Both the position numbers and the translations under genes were made by a program. Below are positions 54,579 through 64,000 of a stretch of DNA of 64,000 nt, piece by piece; position 1 is the first letter of the stretch; every line of letters starts with the position of its first letter. The stretch comes from Aplidium turbinatum (lineage: Eukaryota > Chordata > Ascidiacea > Aplousobranchia > Polyclinidae), in the NCBI GenBank assembly GCA_918807975.1, contig OU964925.1, positions 23,905,608 through 23,969,607 of the forward strand, in the 5' to 3' direction. A model generated the notes under the pieces. The model saw only the letters and a program-made list of their open reading frames with translations, had not been told where the DNA came from and ran no database searches.

Positions 54579-55297
54579 CAAGCGATTTTATCTATTCATT
54601 CTACTGAGGTCGCTCGCCAAACACAAATAGCTAAGATAAGCTTCCTCGGCGCGTGCTAGTTCTCTGATCCTCTTGTCTGCAGGTGCCAAACGAAATGTTC
54701 TCAAGTGATTTTTTATTTCAAACATTCAACGTTTCCACTCAATAAGACAGTTCGTTTCCAACACATAAACAACGTAAGTATCAAATTAAGATTGAAAGAG
54801 AATTAGAGAGCCCATATCGTGCAGTGAGAGAGATATTTCGAATAGTACGATTTCACGAAATGTATGATTTCACGCTTGTAGGCCCACATTAAGCTGCTAA
54901 GCTGGTCAAATAAATTTGGACTATGGACTAAAAGCATGCTCGACGGACAGCTGTAGGATTGAAATGCAGTGACACACATCTACGCAAAATACACACAATT
55001 TACGTTGAATAATGAAACACTATGAATATGATATACGTCACAGCTGGCGAGGAAGAAACTTGTCGTCGTATGATGTCACGATGACTAGTATAAAGTGTTT
55101 CAAACGCGGCCACGGTTGGTAACAAAGGCAGGAAATCCAAAGATGACGTTGCTAAGATACAAAACTAGAGCAATATCTAAGTACCGGTAACGAGAAAATC
55201 TGTGAAAAATACTAAAACCCGCCTTAAAACATTATATGATCGCAACACTGAATGCTACCAAGCGCAGCAGATCGCCCCCCAATCAAATTTTAATATT
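54579..55297. other. Non-coding spacer, nothing recognised
   Basis: No exon, element end or RNA gene supported. Confidence 0.4.
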
Positions 55298-55560
55298 GAG
55301 CATTGGTTGGTTTGAATCTTTATCCTCGCACTAGCAAAGTCTCTGATAAGTTATTCCTGGCAGTTTCGCATACTTGATGAGGCTTTGAACCACTGACGCA
55401 GGGTCGGCTACTGAGGTTGGCAGAGTGGAGTTTCCTCTTGTTGCTGCCTGTGAATTAATCCATCGCACACTCCGAGAGCCGAACCAACGCCGCTTGATCT
55501 TGAGATTTGTTCGTGACAAAGTCGGACGCATTTCGATCAAGGGTCGCCATGATCTCATCA
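55298..55560 (-). repeat. SINE family B copy
   Basis: On the minus strand it shows AGTAGCCGACCCTGCGTCAG, then CATCAAGTATGCGAAACTG, a GCGAGGATAAAGATTC phrase and an AAACCAACC end. The body matches the copies at 13.7 kb and 32.3 kb. The head is not clearly tRNA-like. Confidence 0.68.
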
Positions 55561-55567
55561 ATTCATT

Positions 55568-55770
55568 CATGCTTTTTTTGGACCATCAAAACAAAAAATA
55601 ATAACTTAATATTTATATAACCAAAATAAAAATAATAACCAAATATTACTTGCAATAACAAAGCAGAGGTCTGAAAACGGTCGAAGCGACAAAACGCAAA
55701 CTTTAAAATTAAAGCGTGCTCGAGAGAAAAATAATTTACTGAATAGAAGTATTTTGGCACGGTCGTAAAT
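55568..55770 (-). repeat. Diverged copy of the AACTG-tailed retroposon
   Basis: Shares GGTCGAAGCGACAAAACGC and TTTTGGCACGGTCG with the copies at 44.3 and 46.1 kb. Older and shorter, with the tail region altered. Confidence 0.6.
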
Positions 55771-56091
55771 GCATGCCTATATATCACAAAACCATGCCTG
55801 CATATTCCTAATAAGCCAAAGCTCTTTGAGGTACCGTGGAATATATTTAGTTACTCACTATAATCACTATCACGTTTTGCGTTTATTCAACGTCGGCGCA
55901 CGTTGTGTCAATGTGGAAGAGGACTAGTGTGCTAGGTATATGACCTACGTACGACTTTATTGAACATCTGGATATAAAATATTTTTACTTTGCTTTGGGT
56001 ATTCGTATAACCCACTTTTCTTGTTGCTGATTTGGACTTTGGTCAGTCAAAAAAAGTGGCTTCAACGGATCGGTTCCTTTTTACATATATT
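55771..56091. other. Short spacer with a MITE-arm-like phrase
   Basis: TTGTGTCAATGTGGAAGA (about 55904-55921) is close to AATGTCAATGTGGAAGA (about 56648-56664) on the other side of the short hAT element. The two flanks therefore share an older repeat. No genes seen. Confidence 0.4.
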
Positions 56092-56615
56092 CAGAGATGT
56101 ACGTATACGCCGCAAATTCTACGCCGTAGACTTGCGGCGTAGACTTTTTGTTTACGCTAACGCTTACGGCCACATTTTTTTGGATAGTTGTCGCTTGAGG
56201 CTACGCGGCTACGCCGTAAAGTTTTCGTGGTTTTTAGCGCATAGCGTCAACGTAAACTTTTTAACGTCTTTTTTTCGCTACAACACGCCAATACCTTCCA
56301 ACGCAACAGTTGAAAGAATGTTTTCAATGGGCAAAGACATAATGGAATCAAAACACAGCAAAATGTCGGATGAACACTTTCAGTTGCTTGTGTTTCTTCG
56401 TGGAAATTCAAAATAAAACTTGTTTGTTTCGAGTGGTTTATACCGTGTGAATGTTTGGCACCCAGCAAACAAAATGAGTTTACGCTAGTGTATGCGCTGA
56501 CGCTGACGCCGCCAACTTTTTTTACAAGTTACGTTGACGCATACGGCGTATGGTTTTTCGAACGTTTGCGTTTACGCTGACGGCGTCATATTTTTTGTAT
56601 GCGCGTTCATCACTG
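56092..56615 (+). mobile_element. 524-bp hAT element with transposase tail
   Basis: Left end CAGAGATGTACGTATACGCC; inverse of the right end CAGTGATGAACGCGCATAC. The flanks CATATATT (56084-56091) and CATAGATT (56616-56623) match at 7 of 8 bases. Both arms are rich in TACGCCG and GACGCCG words. The frame 56264-56416 contains SNATVERMFSMGKDIMESKH followed by FQLLVFLRGN, a hAT dimerisation-domain tail. Only this tail survives. Confidence 0.8.
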
Positions 56616-56623
56616 CATAGATT

Positions 56624-57296
56624 CAACGTCTGCACGGAATTGTAAATAATGTCAATGTGGAAGAAAACTAATTTGCTGTGTATGATCTTATCGAACTTAT
56701 GTTTCAGTTTTGTTTTGAACAAGTTGTTTTGACCACTTGTTGAATTCTAACTTACTGCAATTTTTATTTTTGAACATTTTTGCTACAGCTGCATGGTTTT
56801 TTTCTAATCTGGAGATACAATAAATAATCCTGACAAACAAGTGTTAGCTATTCCAGTTCATTATTATTCCAGATTATCATTTTTACATTCGTAATTCAGC
56901 ATTCAGACTTTCAATCATTCGGATCATCATTCCGATCAGATACCGATTATTATTATTATTATGTTCTGACATTCGGTCTCATCATTCGTCAATTTGCATC
57001 AGGATTTGTTTGTCAAGCGTAGTCTCGTTTGACTTCTTAATCTTGTGTCTGTGCCTTCAAGTGTCACGGGTTCTTCTGTTCATTCATCGTCTGTCAACAA
57101 TCCGAACTCACGAAAATAAAAGAAATTGAGATTCATAAGCTATAGGCTACCTATCGTCATCAGGGCCTCTGAGAGAATTTTTCACCAGGAGTACGAAGAG
57201 TCATCCCCGGCCCCCCTCTCACTCCGGGCCCCCTTTGTCTTGGGCAAAACGTGTGATGTTTGCTTAGGCGTATTGCACATCACACAACACTTTACT
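56624..57296. other. Spacer between repeats
   Basis: AT-rich, including a TTATTATTATTATTATG microsatellite near 56950-56965. No gene supported. Confidence 0.4.
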
Positions 57297-57606
57297 GCAG
57301 CAATGGCGAGTGGTTAGCGCGTTGGGCTCGCAGTCGAAAGCCTGCATGTTCGACTCCAGCCACCCGCACTTGCTGTTGTTTCTCTGGGCAAGAAACTTTA
57401 CGATAATTGCCTCTACCCAGTGATCGATTTCAAGTAATGGGTAGTACCAAATTTAAGTCATAAGTAAAGTAGACAACCTGAAACAGACATTGCCGTCGGC
57501 TGCAGCGTGGGTCAGGTGTACGTCGGAAGGCGTACACCGATGCATAGCGCTCAAGTCCGCTTTCCCGCAATGCAGGATAAAGATAAACAAACAAACAAAA
57601 CAAACT
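57297..57606 (+). repeat. SINE family A copy
   Basis: Head GGCGAGTGGTTAGCGCG with A box, B box GTTCGACTCC, then the shared body and a tail of GATAAAGATAAACAAACAAA. Plus-strand orientation; the other two copies are on the minus strand. Confidence 0.82.
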
Positions 57607-57679
57607 AACAGAATTGGACATCTGTGCGCAATAATTATAGTATCAGGCTGCAATAAAACTATTACTTTGTGTTGTGCAT

Positions 57680-58925
57680 ATCATGTGATCTGACCCTCAC
57701 CAATTTCTGTATCCTGCATTGAATTCGTGTGTCAGTTATTGATGGTGCTGTACTGCTGTTGAGAGGTGTCGCTTATTGTACATCTTTATTGTAAAATTTT
57801 TAAATTCATTTTTTTATTTCTCTTAAATGTAGCTTATAATTATTTCTGAAGAGGACACTACCGGTAGGCTATGTCATGTCGAAAACGTTGGATTTAGTAG
57901 TTTTTTCATGTTTTTTTTGTGTGTTTAATGTTTAATCCATTAATGTTACTGAGTGTTATATGTAGCCTATCTGGTACATAGCCAAGCTCTCTACCAAGGC
58001 TCAAACATAACATCTTGTTAAAACATAATCAAGTTAATCATCTGACCAATCCTAACCTTTCTTCATTAACTTTTGCATTCACCGCATGCCCAGCACTAGC
58101 AGAGGTGAACGAGAGAAGTCACTTTTTTTGACTCCGGCTCCGGTCCTGCTCCGAAATTATTTTCCGGCTCCTGCTCTAACTCCGAAATTTATTTTGAAGT
58201 GAAATAAGCGTGAAACTACCTCTGTCAAATAGTTTTTTAAAAATACAAAAAAACAAGAACACTCAGGCTTTTTGCCTGGGTTTTTCTCAAACCTGCTTTT
58301 GCTACACTATGCCTCTCCCCCCCAGGACAGGAGAATAACTAACTCTTATGATTTAATTTCTAAGGGTGTTTTTAGCAGAACACTTTTTGCATGTAAAGCA
58401 TTAAATTACCACTTTGGGACCCTATAATTTCCTCGAAAGGCACTCGATTACCTTTCTGGGCCCTTTTGCTAGATTGCGGACCCCCCAGAACTAAAGAATA
58501 ACAACTTTTATGCTTGAAATCAGTCGTTTATGGTTTTAACCAAACATTTTTGCGCGTAAACTATAAAACCACAATTTCGGGCCCCCCAACAAACACTGCC
58601 CTGGGCCCTCAAGAGCTTGGCTTTGTACCAGATACATATAACACTCAGTAGCCTATAATGTTAACGGATTTTAACATTAAACACATAAAAAAAAACAAGA
58701 AAAAACTACTAAATCCAACGTTTTCGACACCGCATAGTGTCCTCATCAGGAATAATTATAGGCTACATCTAAGAGAAATAAAAAAATGAATTTAAAAATT
58801 TTACACTACAGCAGTAGGCCTACAAGCGACACCTCTCAACAACAGTACAGCACCATCAATAACTGACACACGAATTCAATGCAGGATGTACAAATTGGCG
58901 AGGGACAGATCACATGATATAAGCA
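57680..58925. repeat. Large inverted repeat, arms about 315 bp, with hammerhead-like motifs
   Basis: 57680-57998 and 58610-58925 are inverted copies with clear but imperfect identity, separated by about 610 bp. Each arm contains a CTGANGA box and a GTCGAAAAC box joined by a short hairpin (GACAC with GTGTC in the right arm read on the minus strand). This is the order of conserved blocks in hammerhead ribozymes, which are known from Penelope-like and other retroelements. Stems I and III could not be completed by eye. The right arm runs directly into a LINE-like coding tail. Confidence 0.7.
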
Positions 58926-58935
58926 ACTTAACATA

Positions 58936-59180
58936 CTCAAGCTCAAAGATTTGTACGAACACGAAATTGCTAAGATCATGTTTAAATTTGATACGGATGA
59001 AGTGCCTCTGCCTTTTGCACACTACTTTGAAAAAACCAAACTCATGTATAATGCACGTCTTACTAGACACTCTACCAATGATTGTTATTTTGTCCCACGT
59101 TACGCCTCATCCCGACTCCAGCGCAGCATTAAATATGCCGGAGTGAAAGTCTGGAACTCCTATTACCAACGAGCATGCGT
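58936..59180 (+). pseudogene. LINE-like C-terminal coding fragment
   Basis: The frame reads LKLKDLYEHEIAKIMFKF, then an FEKTKLMYNARLTR segment, YFVPRYASSRLQRSIKYAG and VKVWNSYY. The pattern of a short helix, xYNTR-like, YFVP, SIKYxGxxxWN is the extreme C-terminus of many LINE (L2/CR1-like) reverse transcriptase proteins. The rest of the polyprotein is not next to it, so it is a relic. Confidence 0.65.
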
Positions 59181-59272
59181 AAATTGTCATTTTATTCTTT
59201 TAAAAAGTAACACAAATATTCACTCATCGCCAAATATTAGCACGACTAATTTTGTACTACCTTCATGTTACC

Positions 59273-59930
59273 GATTGGCTACTAAATATATTTCTCTGTG
59301 CAAGAATATCATCTAACACCTTGCTCAATTTTCGTTATTGAATTATTCATTGTGTTCTCTATACTTGTTCCAGACAATTGTTCACCTAATCAAACGTCAT
59401 ATAAAAACCGTTCAGGTCTACTGAATCTTTGCGTATTACGTCATGGAATTTTTCCTAAAAATGAGCCAAAATTGCACCATCGTTCGTAAGACTTGTGTCA
59501 AACCTGTTTAAACATGAAACATTGGTTCACCAGCTTTGAACACCTGTTTGAATTGCGTGACAATGTCTTTCACTATTGCGTCACAGTACTGTTTACGTGA
59601 GTTTGAGATATCGCAAATTATTCTAGTCATTTTAAAATTGTTGCTTGAAGAGGTTGGTCGCATGTTTAACTGTTTTGCTTGGTGCTTGTCAGCTGGACGA
59701 AAATTTCCGTCTTTTATCCAAGTAATCTGTTCTGTAGTGACAAGTTTTAGTGGTGTACGGCGTTGCATCCCATTTTCGACAGCTTTGAGGCTATTTTTAC
59801 AGAAATACAATTCTCGAATAGACGTTTCCTGAAGAGTGTTTCTTTTCGGTCATTACATACAGACGAACGGATTTGGGAATCTTATGTTACAATTTTCCCA
59901 CGAAGAGATTATGGTTTACCGCTGTAACCA
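59273..59930. other. Spacer with unassigned frames
   Basis: Two overlapping frames of about 100 codons lie on opposite strands between 59508 and 59832. Neither resembles a family I know and neither has supporting splice sites. They may belong to the 5' part of the following BEL element or be chance. Confidence 0.3.
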
Positions 59931-59935
59931 TAAAA

Positions 59936-60240
59936 AATAAAAGATGTGACTTGTTAGCAGGTAGGCCAAGAAGCACTAGAAGCACATAAAAAATAAAAGA
60001 CGTGACTTGTTAGCTGGTAGGCCAAGAAGCACAAAAAGAATAAAGACGTTACTCTGTCTAGTGTTTGGTACAGAAGCAAAGAAATAATAAAAGAAGATCT
60101 TGTTGGTTGGTAGTCTACAGAAGCAAATAAAAATTAAAGACTTTTCTTCTCAGTTGGTACTGAAGAACTTCAAGTTAAAAATTAAAGGCGTTTCTTTGTT
60201 GGTTCTGAAGAAAAAACAACATTGACATTCATTTGAAGAA
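59936..60240 (+). repeat. Leader repeats upstream of the BEL gag
   Basis: About six degenerate units of 45-57 bp, each starting with AATAAAAGACGTGAC or a relative and passing through TTGTTAGCTGGTAGGCCAAG and GAAGCAC. Units decay from left to right. Their place directly ahead of a gag region suggests an untranslated leader of the BEL element. Confidence 0.6.
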
Positions 60241-60410
60241 AAAAGATTAAAGACAATCGATCTGTGCTTGAAGATTCAAGTGAACGAATCCAAGCAAGTT
60301 TTGTGGAACTTTTAGACTTATTCATATACCCGTCAACTACGGTATTGTGCATTTAAATTCTTTTTGTATTTTTTACGGTCATTGCAGTTAAGTTTTTATA
60401 ACTTAATTTT

Positions 60411-63400
60411 GTGTGTTGGTGTAACTTAATTTTTTTAATTGTTAATTTAGCCCCAACATTTAATATGTCTACACTCGGTGGCGACAAGGACTCGACCGCC
60501 GTAGACTCGACTGAGTTTAAGCCTGATGATGTTCTTTGCGGTCGGGCAGGCTATTCTGGGGAGGGACCCAGTAACGATGAGGCTAAGTCAGTTCGAGAGG
60601 CCCGGCATCTTAGACGGGATATTTTGACTCAAATTGGGGAACTTTCTGTAGCCCTAGGTTCTTTGAGTGATAAGCAGGAACTGTTAATTTTTAGATCTAA
60701 GTTCTCTACTTTGGAAGAGGATTTCCATGTTCTTTTGACTAAAATTTTTAACTCTGCAATCTTGGCAGAACTTCGTGATAGGGTAGATCCCGAATTTAAC
60801 TAGTTAAAAAATAACTTCGAAGAAAAAGTAAGAGAGTTCTCAGATATGTTGGACGCTGACATACATCCTGAGGATAGCGCTTCAAATGTAAGCACTAGGA
60901 TGTCTGAGAGCTCGTCACGGATAGTTGCACAAATTAACCTACAGCTCAGAAGAGAGGAGCTCCAGATCCAAGCTGAGGCCGAAGCAAGAGCTGCTGAGGC
61001 CATCGCGAGAGCTGAGGTCATACGAGCTGAGGCTGCCGACAGAGCTGAGGCCGCACGAGCAGAGGCTGCCGCGAGAGCTGAGGCCATAAGAGTTGAGGCC
61101 GCACGAGCAGAGGCTGCCGCGAGAGCTGAGGCCATAAGAGTTGAGGCCGCACGAGCGGAGGCTGCCGCGAGAGCCGAAGCTAGAGCTGCTGAGTTCGCAC
61201 TCAAAGACGCTCAGTTGAGGGCTGAACAACGTAAAGACGTAGTTTTAGGTGAATATCGTTCAGAGTTGGGCTCCCGGCGTAGCTCTAAGAAGGAATCTTC
61301 TAGGCATTCCAGAAGTGAACATCAATCTCGGATTTAGATAACCTTTTCCAGACGCCTGTTTAATCTGTAAGTGGACCAGTGCAATCCACACGTTTTCAAG
61401 CTGTTTCAGGAGGTCTCGGGGCCGCGGCTAAGGATCTTCCGAAGGATCTAAAGCCAAGGCCTGCGAATTATGGCCAAACTCTTCCCCCAGATCGTACAGG
61501 TCACGGGGCCGCCATTAGCAGTAATGCTTTGCCCCCTTCACAGTTTTCTGCGCCGCTAGTTTTTGATCGCCCAGCTACACGTAATTTGGGTGGTTGTGAG
61601 AGGCGTGTCGCGTCTACTGATTTTAACGTTTGTGAGGATCTTGATCGTGCTGTGCACGTGACTGAGCCCCCTCAGCCCCTTAAGGGATATAGCTTGTCTT
61701 CTCCCGCTAAATCGAGTTCTCAACAACAGGATAGCTTTTTTGAATACCAAAATAGTAGGACGTTTTTTGATAAGGCGGCCTTGATTGGTTACGATGGTAA
61801 TAATATGCCATTTATCTTCTTTAAAAATCGTGTTACGGCCTTAATGGCAGCTTCGCCCTTTAAAGGAACTCGTTTGACTTTGTTACAAGCAGCTTGTGTT
61901 AAAACAGCTGCGCAAACAATTGCTAATTTGGTTTCCGACACTCCTGGCTTGTCAGAGGAAGACAGGATAGAAATGTCGTTAGCTCGCTTGTCCCAGCGTT
62001 TTGGGGTTCGTGGAGGTCTTTTCGCCGAACCGGAAATTAGAAAGTATCGCTATGGTAGCAAATTGACTTTGATCTTTTCCAGTGATTTGAAAGAGTTTAA
62101 AGATGAATTGTCGCAGTGTTTGCTTTACGCGCAAGGTTATGGTCAGCGTGATAAATTGGAAGGACGTTTTGTTTTGGATTTGGCTAAGCGACTCCCGTTT
62201 GACGCTAAGCAGCGTTATCTTGACTTTTTATGTGATCAGTATGGTGGCACTAATGAGCCTACTTTTCAGAGTTTGTTCGATTTTGTTGTACGGGAGGAAA
62301 CGCGTAAGTCGACTGATTTTTGCTATTATGCTAATGGGCGATTCTGGTGAGTCGCAGCATTTTAAAAAGTTTGGCAAAGGAAAATTGCCTTCTTGTCCGG
62401 TTAGGCAGACGTCGGTAAAACCCCATCATAATGTGATTTCAGGGAGTTTGCAGTACTCGACTGCTGTTGGCGCACCGCGTGGTGGTGTGGCCAGACGTAG
62501 TGACATACCGGCATGTTTTTATTGTTCGTCACGTGGTCAAGTTGAATATCATTTTTTGTCTAATTGTAAAGAATTTTTGCGCTTGACACCTAAAGATCGG
62601 AGAGATGTCATTGTGAAAGCTGGCAAATGCTTGAATTGTTTGCGCCAGCATATGGTTAGGGATTGCGTTCATGCAAACAACTGTCGTAAGTGTGGCCCTA
62701 ACAACGATAGGAAACACTATTTTCTTCTGCATGATTTTATGTGACGTCACGTGATTCTCTGGATTCGATCGGCAAAGGTGATGCTGGTGCCAGAGTTCCT
62801 GTGCGTAATGTTAAGATTGGAAATGTTAAAGCAGCCTTTAATCGCGTTACTGCTGCTCGTGTTTTGAATCCAATGACTGGCAAATCGAAGTTGGTGTATT
62901 GTCAGCATGATCCTGGTTCGCAGTTGACGTTTGTTTCAAGTGATTTGGTGTGCAAACTTGGCCTTAAACCGTATGATAAAGCGTCGTTTAAAATGGATAC
63001 TCTGGCTGGTCAGAAACCTACTTGTGCTAACCTTGTTAAACTCAACATCCAGTCGTTAGAGACAGATGAACTGTTTTGTGATATAACTTCGGTGGTTAAC
63101 CCAGCTTGGGCTGACGATGTTAAAACTTTACCGCATAAACAGGATTTAAGTGGTTTCCGTCATTTTCGTGACGTGAATATGTTTCATTTGAATGATTGTA
63201 GTACTGTAGATGTACTGATTGGCAACGACAACGCTTATTTGATGTGGGCAAAAGAAGAACGTGTTGGTGAAAATCGTAGTGAACCGCATGCTTTACTCAC
63301 TCCTCTCGGTTGGTTGGCTTGTGGTGGTAAGTCACCCTTAGATGAAAGCGTTGCAAATGTGTGCAGAGTGCAGACGTCTTCAGAGTCGGATGTCATTTCT

Positions 63401-64000
63401 GGCTTTCAGCGTAAAATTGAGTCTCGTGATATGGAAATAGCAGACCTGAATAAAGTCATTCAGGATTTGACTTTGCAAAATGAAACCTGTGAATTGTCTC
63501 GCAATGATATTTTGGCTAGAGAACTTGTCGAATCGAATATTGAGTTGAAAGATGGTCGATTTGAGATACCTGTTCCGTTGAAGGAAGATATTGATCTACC
63601 TAACAATTTTGTGTTGGCGTCAGATAGAGCTGCTGCTTTAAGGAAGAAGGCTTTAAAACAACCTGAACTTTGTGATTTCCTTACTGAAACCATGAAGGAT
63701 CTTAAATCTAATGGCTATATTGGGCGTGCTGGTGAAGCAGAAAATGTAAAGGGATTTGAATGGTATTTACCATACTTTGTGACGTCACAATTAAAAAAGC
63801 GTATTGTTTACGATGGCAAGTCTGAATTTCGAGGAACTTGTGTTAATGATGTAATGTTTTCGGGTACTGATTTGTTAAACTCTCTGGCAGATCTCCTGGC
63901 TAGATTTCAGCTTGGTAGATATGGTTTCGTGGCCGATATGACCAAGTACTTTTTTCACATTTTGGACTCATCAATACGTAAGCCCAATTTTATTGAACTG
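60411..64000 (+). mobile_element. BEL/Pao LTR element, gag and start of pol (runs off window)
   Basis: Parts in order: an N-terminal gag region from about 60465; an Ala/Arg/Glu-rich coiled-coil region near 60850-61340; a capsid-like region of BEL type near 61750-62330 (AACVKTAAQTIANLV, FAEPEIRKYRYG); a zinc-finger region near 62510-62720 (ACFYCSSRG, CLNCLRQH, NNCRKCG); a BEL aspartic protease region near 62870-63330 (CQHDPGSQLTFVSSDL); and the beginning of reverse transcriptase (LPYFVTSQLKKRIVYDG, YGFVADMTKYFFHI). Gag size and protease-RT spacing fit BEL/Pao, not gypsy. The 3' part and LTRs lie outside the window, so the 5' boundary cannot be set. It looks broken, with roughly three to five breaks in the visible part; age cannot be judged without LTRs. 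Confidence 0.85.
60970..61195 (+). repeat. 48-bp tandem repeat coding a coiled coil
   Basis: Units starting GAGGCCGCACGAGCAGAGGC lie at 61047-61094 and 61095-61142, with a partial third at 61143 and diverged units before. Each codes a 16-residue ARAEAAARAEAIRVEA-type block, a charged alanine helix. It sits in the gag region of the BEL element. Confidence 0.88.

Noticed and set aside
57680-58925. Calling a complete hammerhead ribozyme
   Set aside because: Only the CUGANGA and GAAA blocks with a central stem are visible; stems I and III were not established.
59508-59832. Overlapping 100-codon frames on both strands
   Set aside because: No family similarity, no splice signals, and mutual overlap; likely chance.

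Overview
This is animal nuclear DNA. Three genes have many short exons with canonical GT..AG junctions and vertebrate-like domain families. TTAGGG-type telomere-like words occur inside repeats, and the window is crowded with hAT-type DNA transposons, tRNA-derived SINEs, LINE pieces, a Ty3/gypsy element and a BEL/Pao element. An invertebrate, probably a deuterostome such as a tunicate or echinoderm, fits best. That is a judgement from the overall look; the species cannot be read from the sequence.

Layout. 0-1.9 kb: degenerate repeats. 1.9-14.4 kb (+): a 14-exon gene for a predicted 761-residue adaptor with a PH-like region, a DOK/IRS-type PTB-like region, five YxN GRB2-type motifs, proline-rich SH3 ligands and a C-terminal death domain. 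16.6-20.4 kb (-): a 7-exon ELAV/Hu RNA-binding protein gene, convergent with the first, with a 1 kb hAT-like element in intron 1. 21.2-29.5 kb: a transposon island in which six hAT-like elements sit one inside another, most with a readable 8-bp target duplication. 31.3-34.2 kb: a small hAT MITE, a full-length SINE and a 5'-truncated LINE with an open reverse transcriptase frame and a 12-bp target duplication. 35.4-41.7 kb (-): an 8-exon cathepsin L gene with all catalytic residues, two introns of which carry MITE-like elements. 44-48 kb: dispersed retroposon copies and a hAT element. 48.1-54.6 kb: a Ty3/gypsy element with 218-bp LTRs and 5-bp target duplications, itself hit by a hAT element that was hit by a SINE. 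55-59.3 kb: SINEs, a short hAT with a transposase tail, a large inverted repeat with hammerhead-like core motifs, and a LINE tail. 59.9 kb to the end: leader repeats, gag and the start of pol of a BEL/Pao element that runs out of the window.

The three host genes have no evident shared pathway. By family, they are a tyrosine-kinase/death-domain signalling adaptor, a post-transcriptional RNA regulator and a lysosomal or secreted protease. The most unusual items are the adaptor's domain combination, the six-level transposon nest, and a transposon in the ELAV gene that contains a perfect 78-bp copy of the neighbouring ELAV intron followed by an inverted copy of its end.
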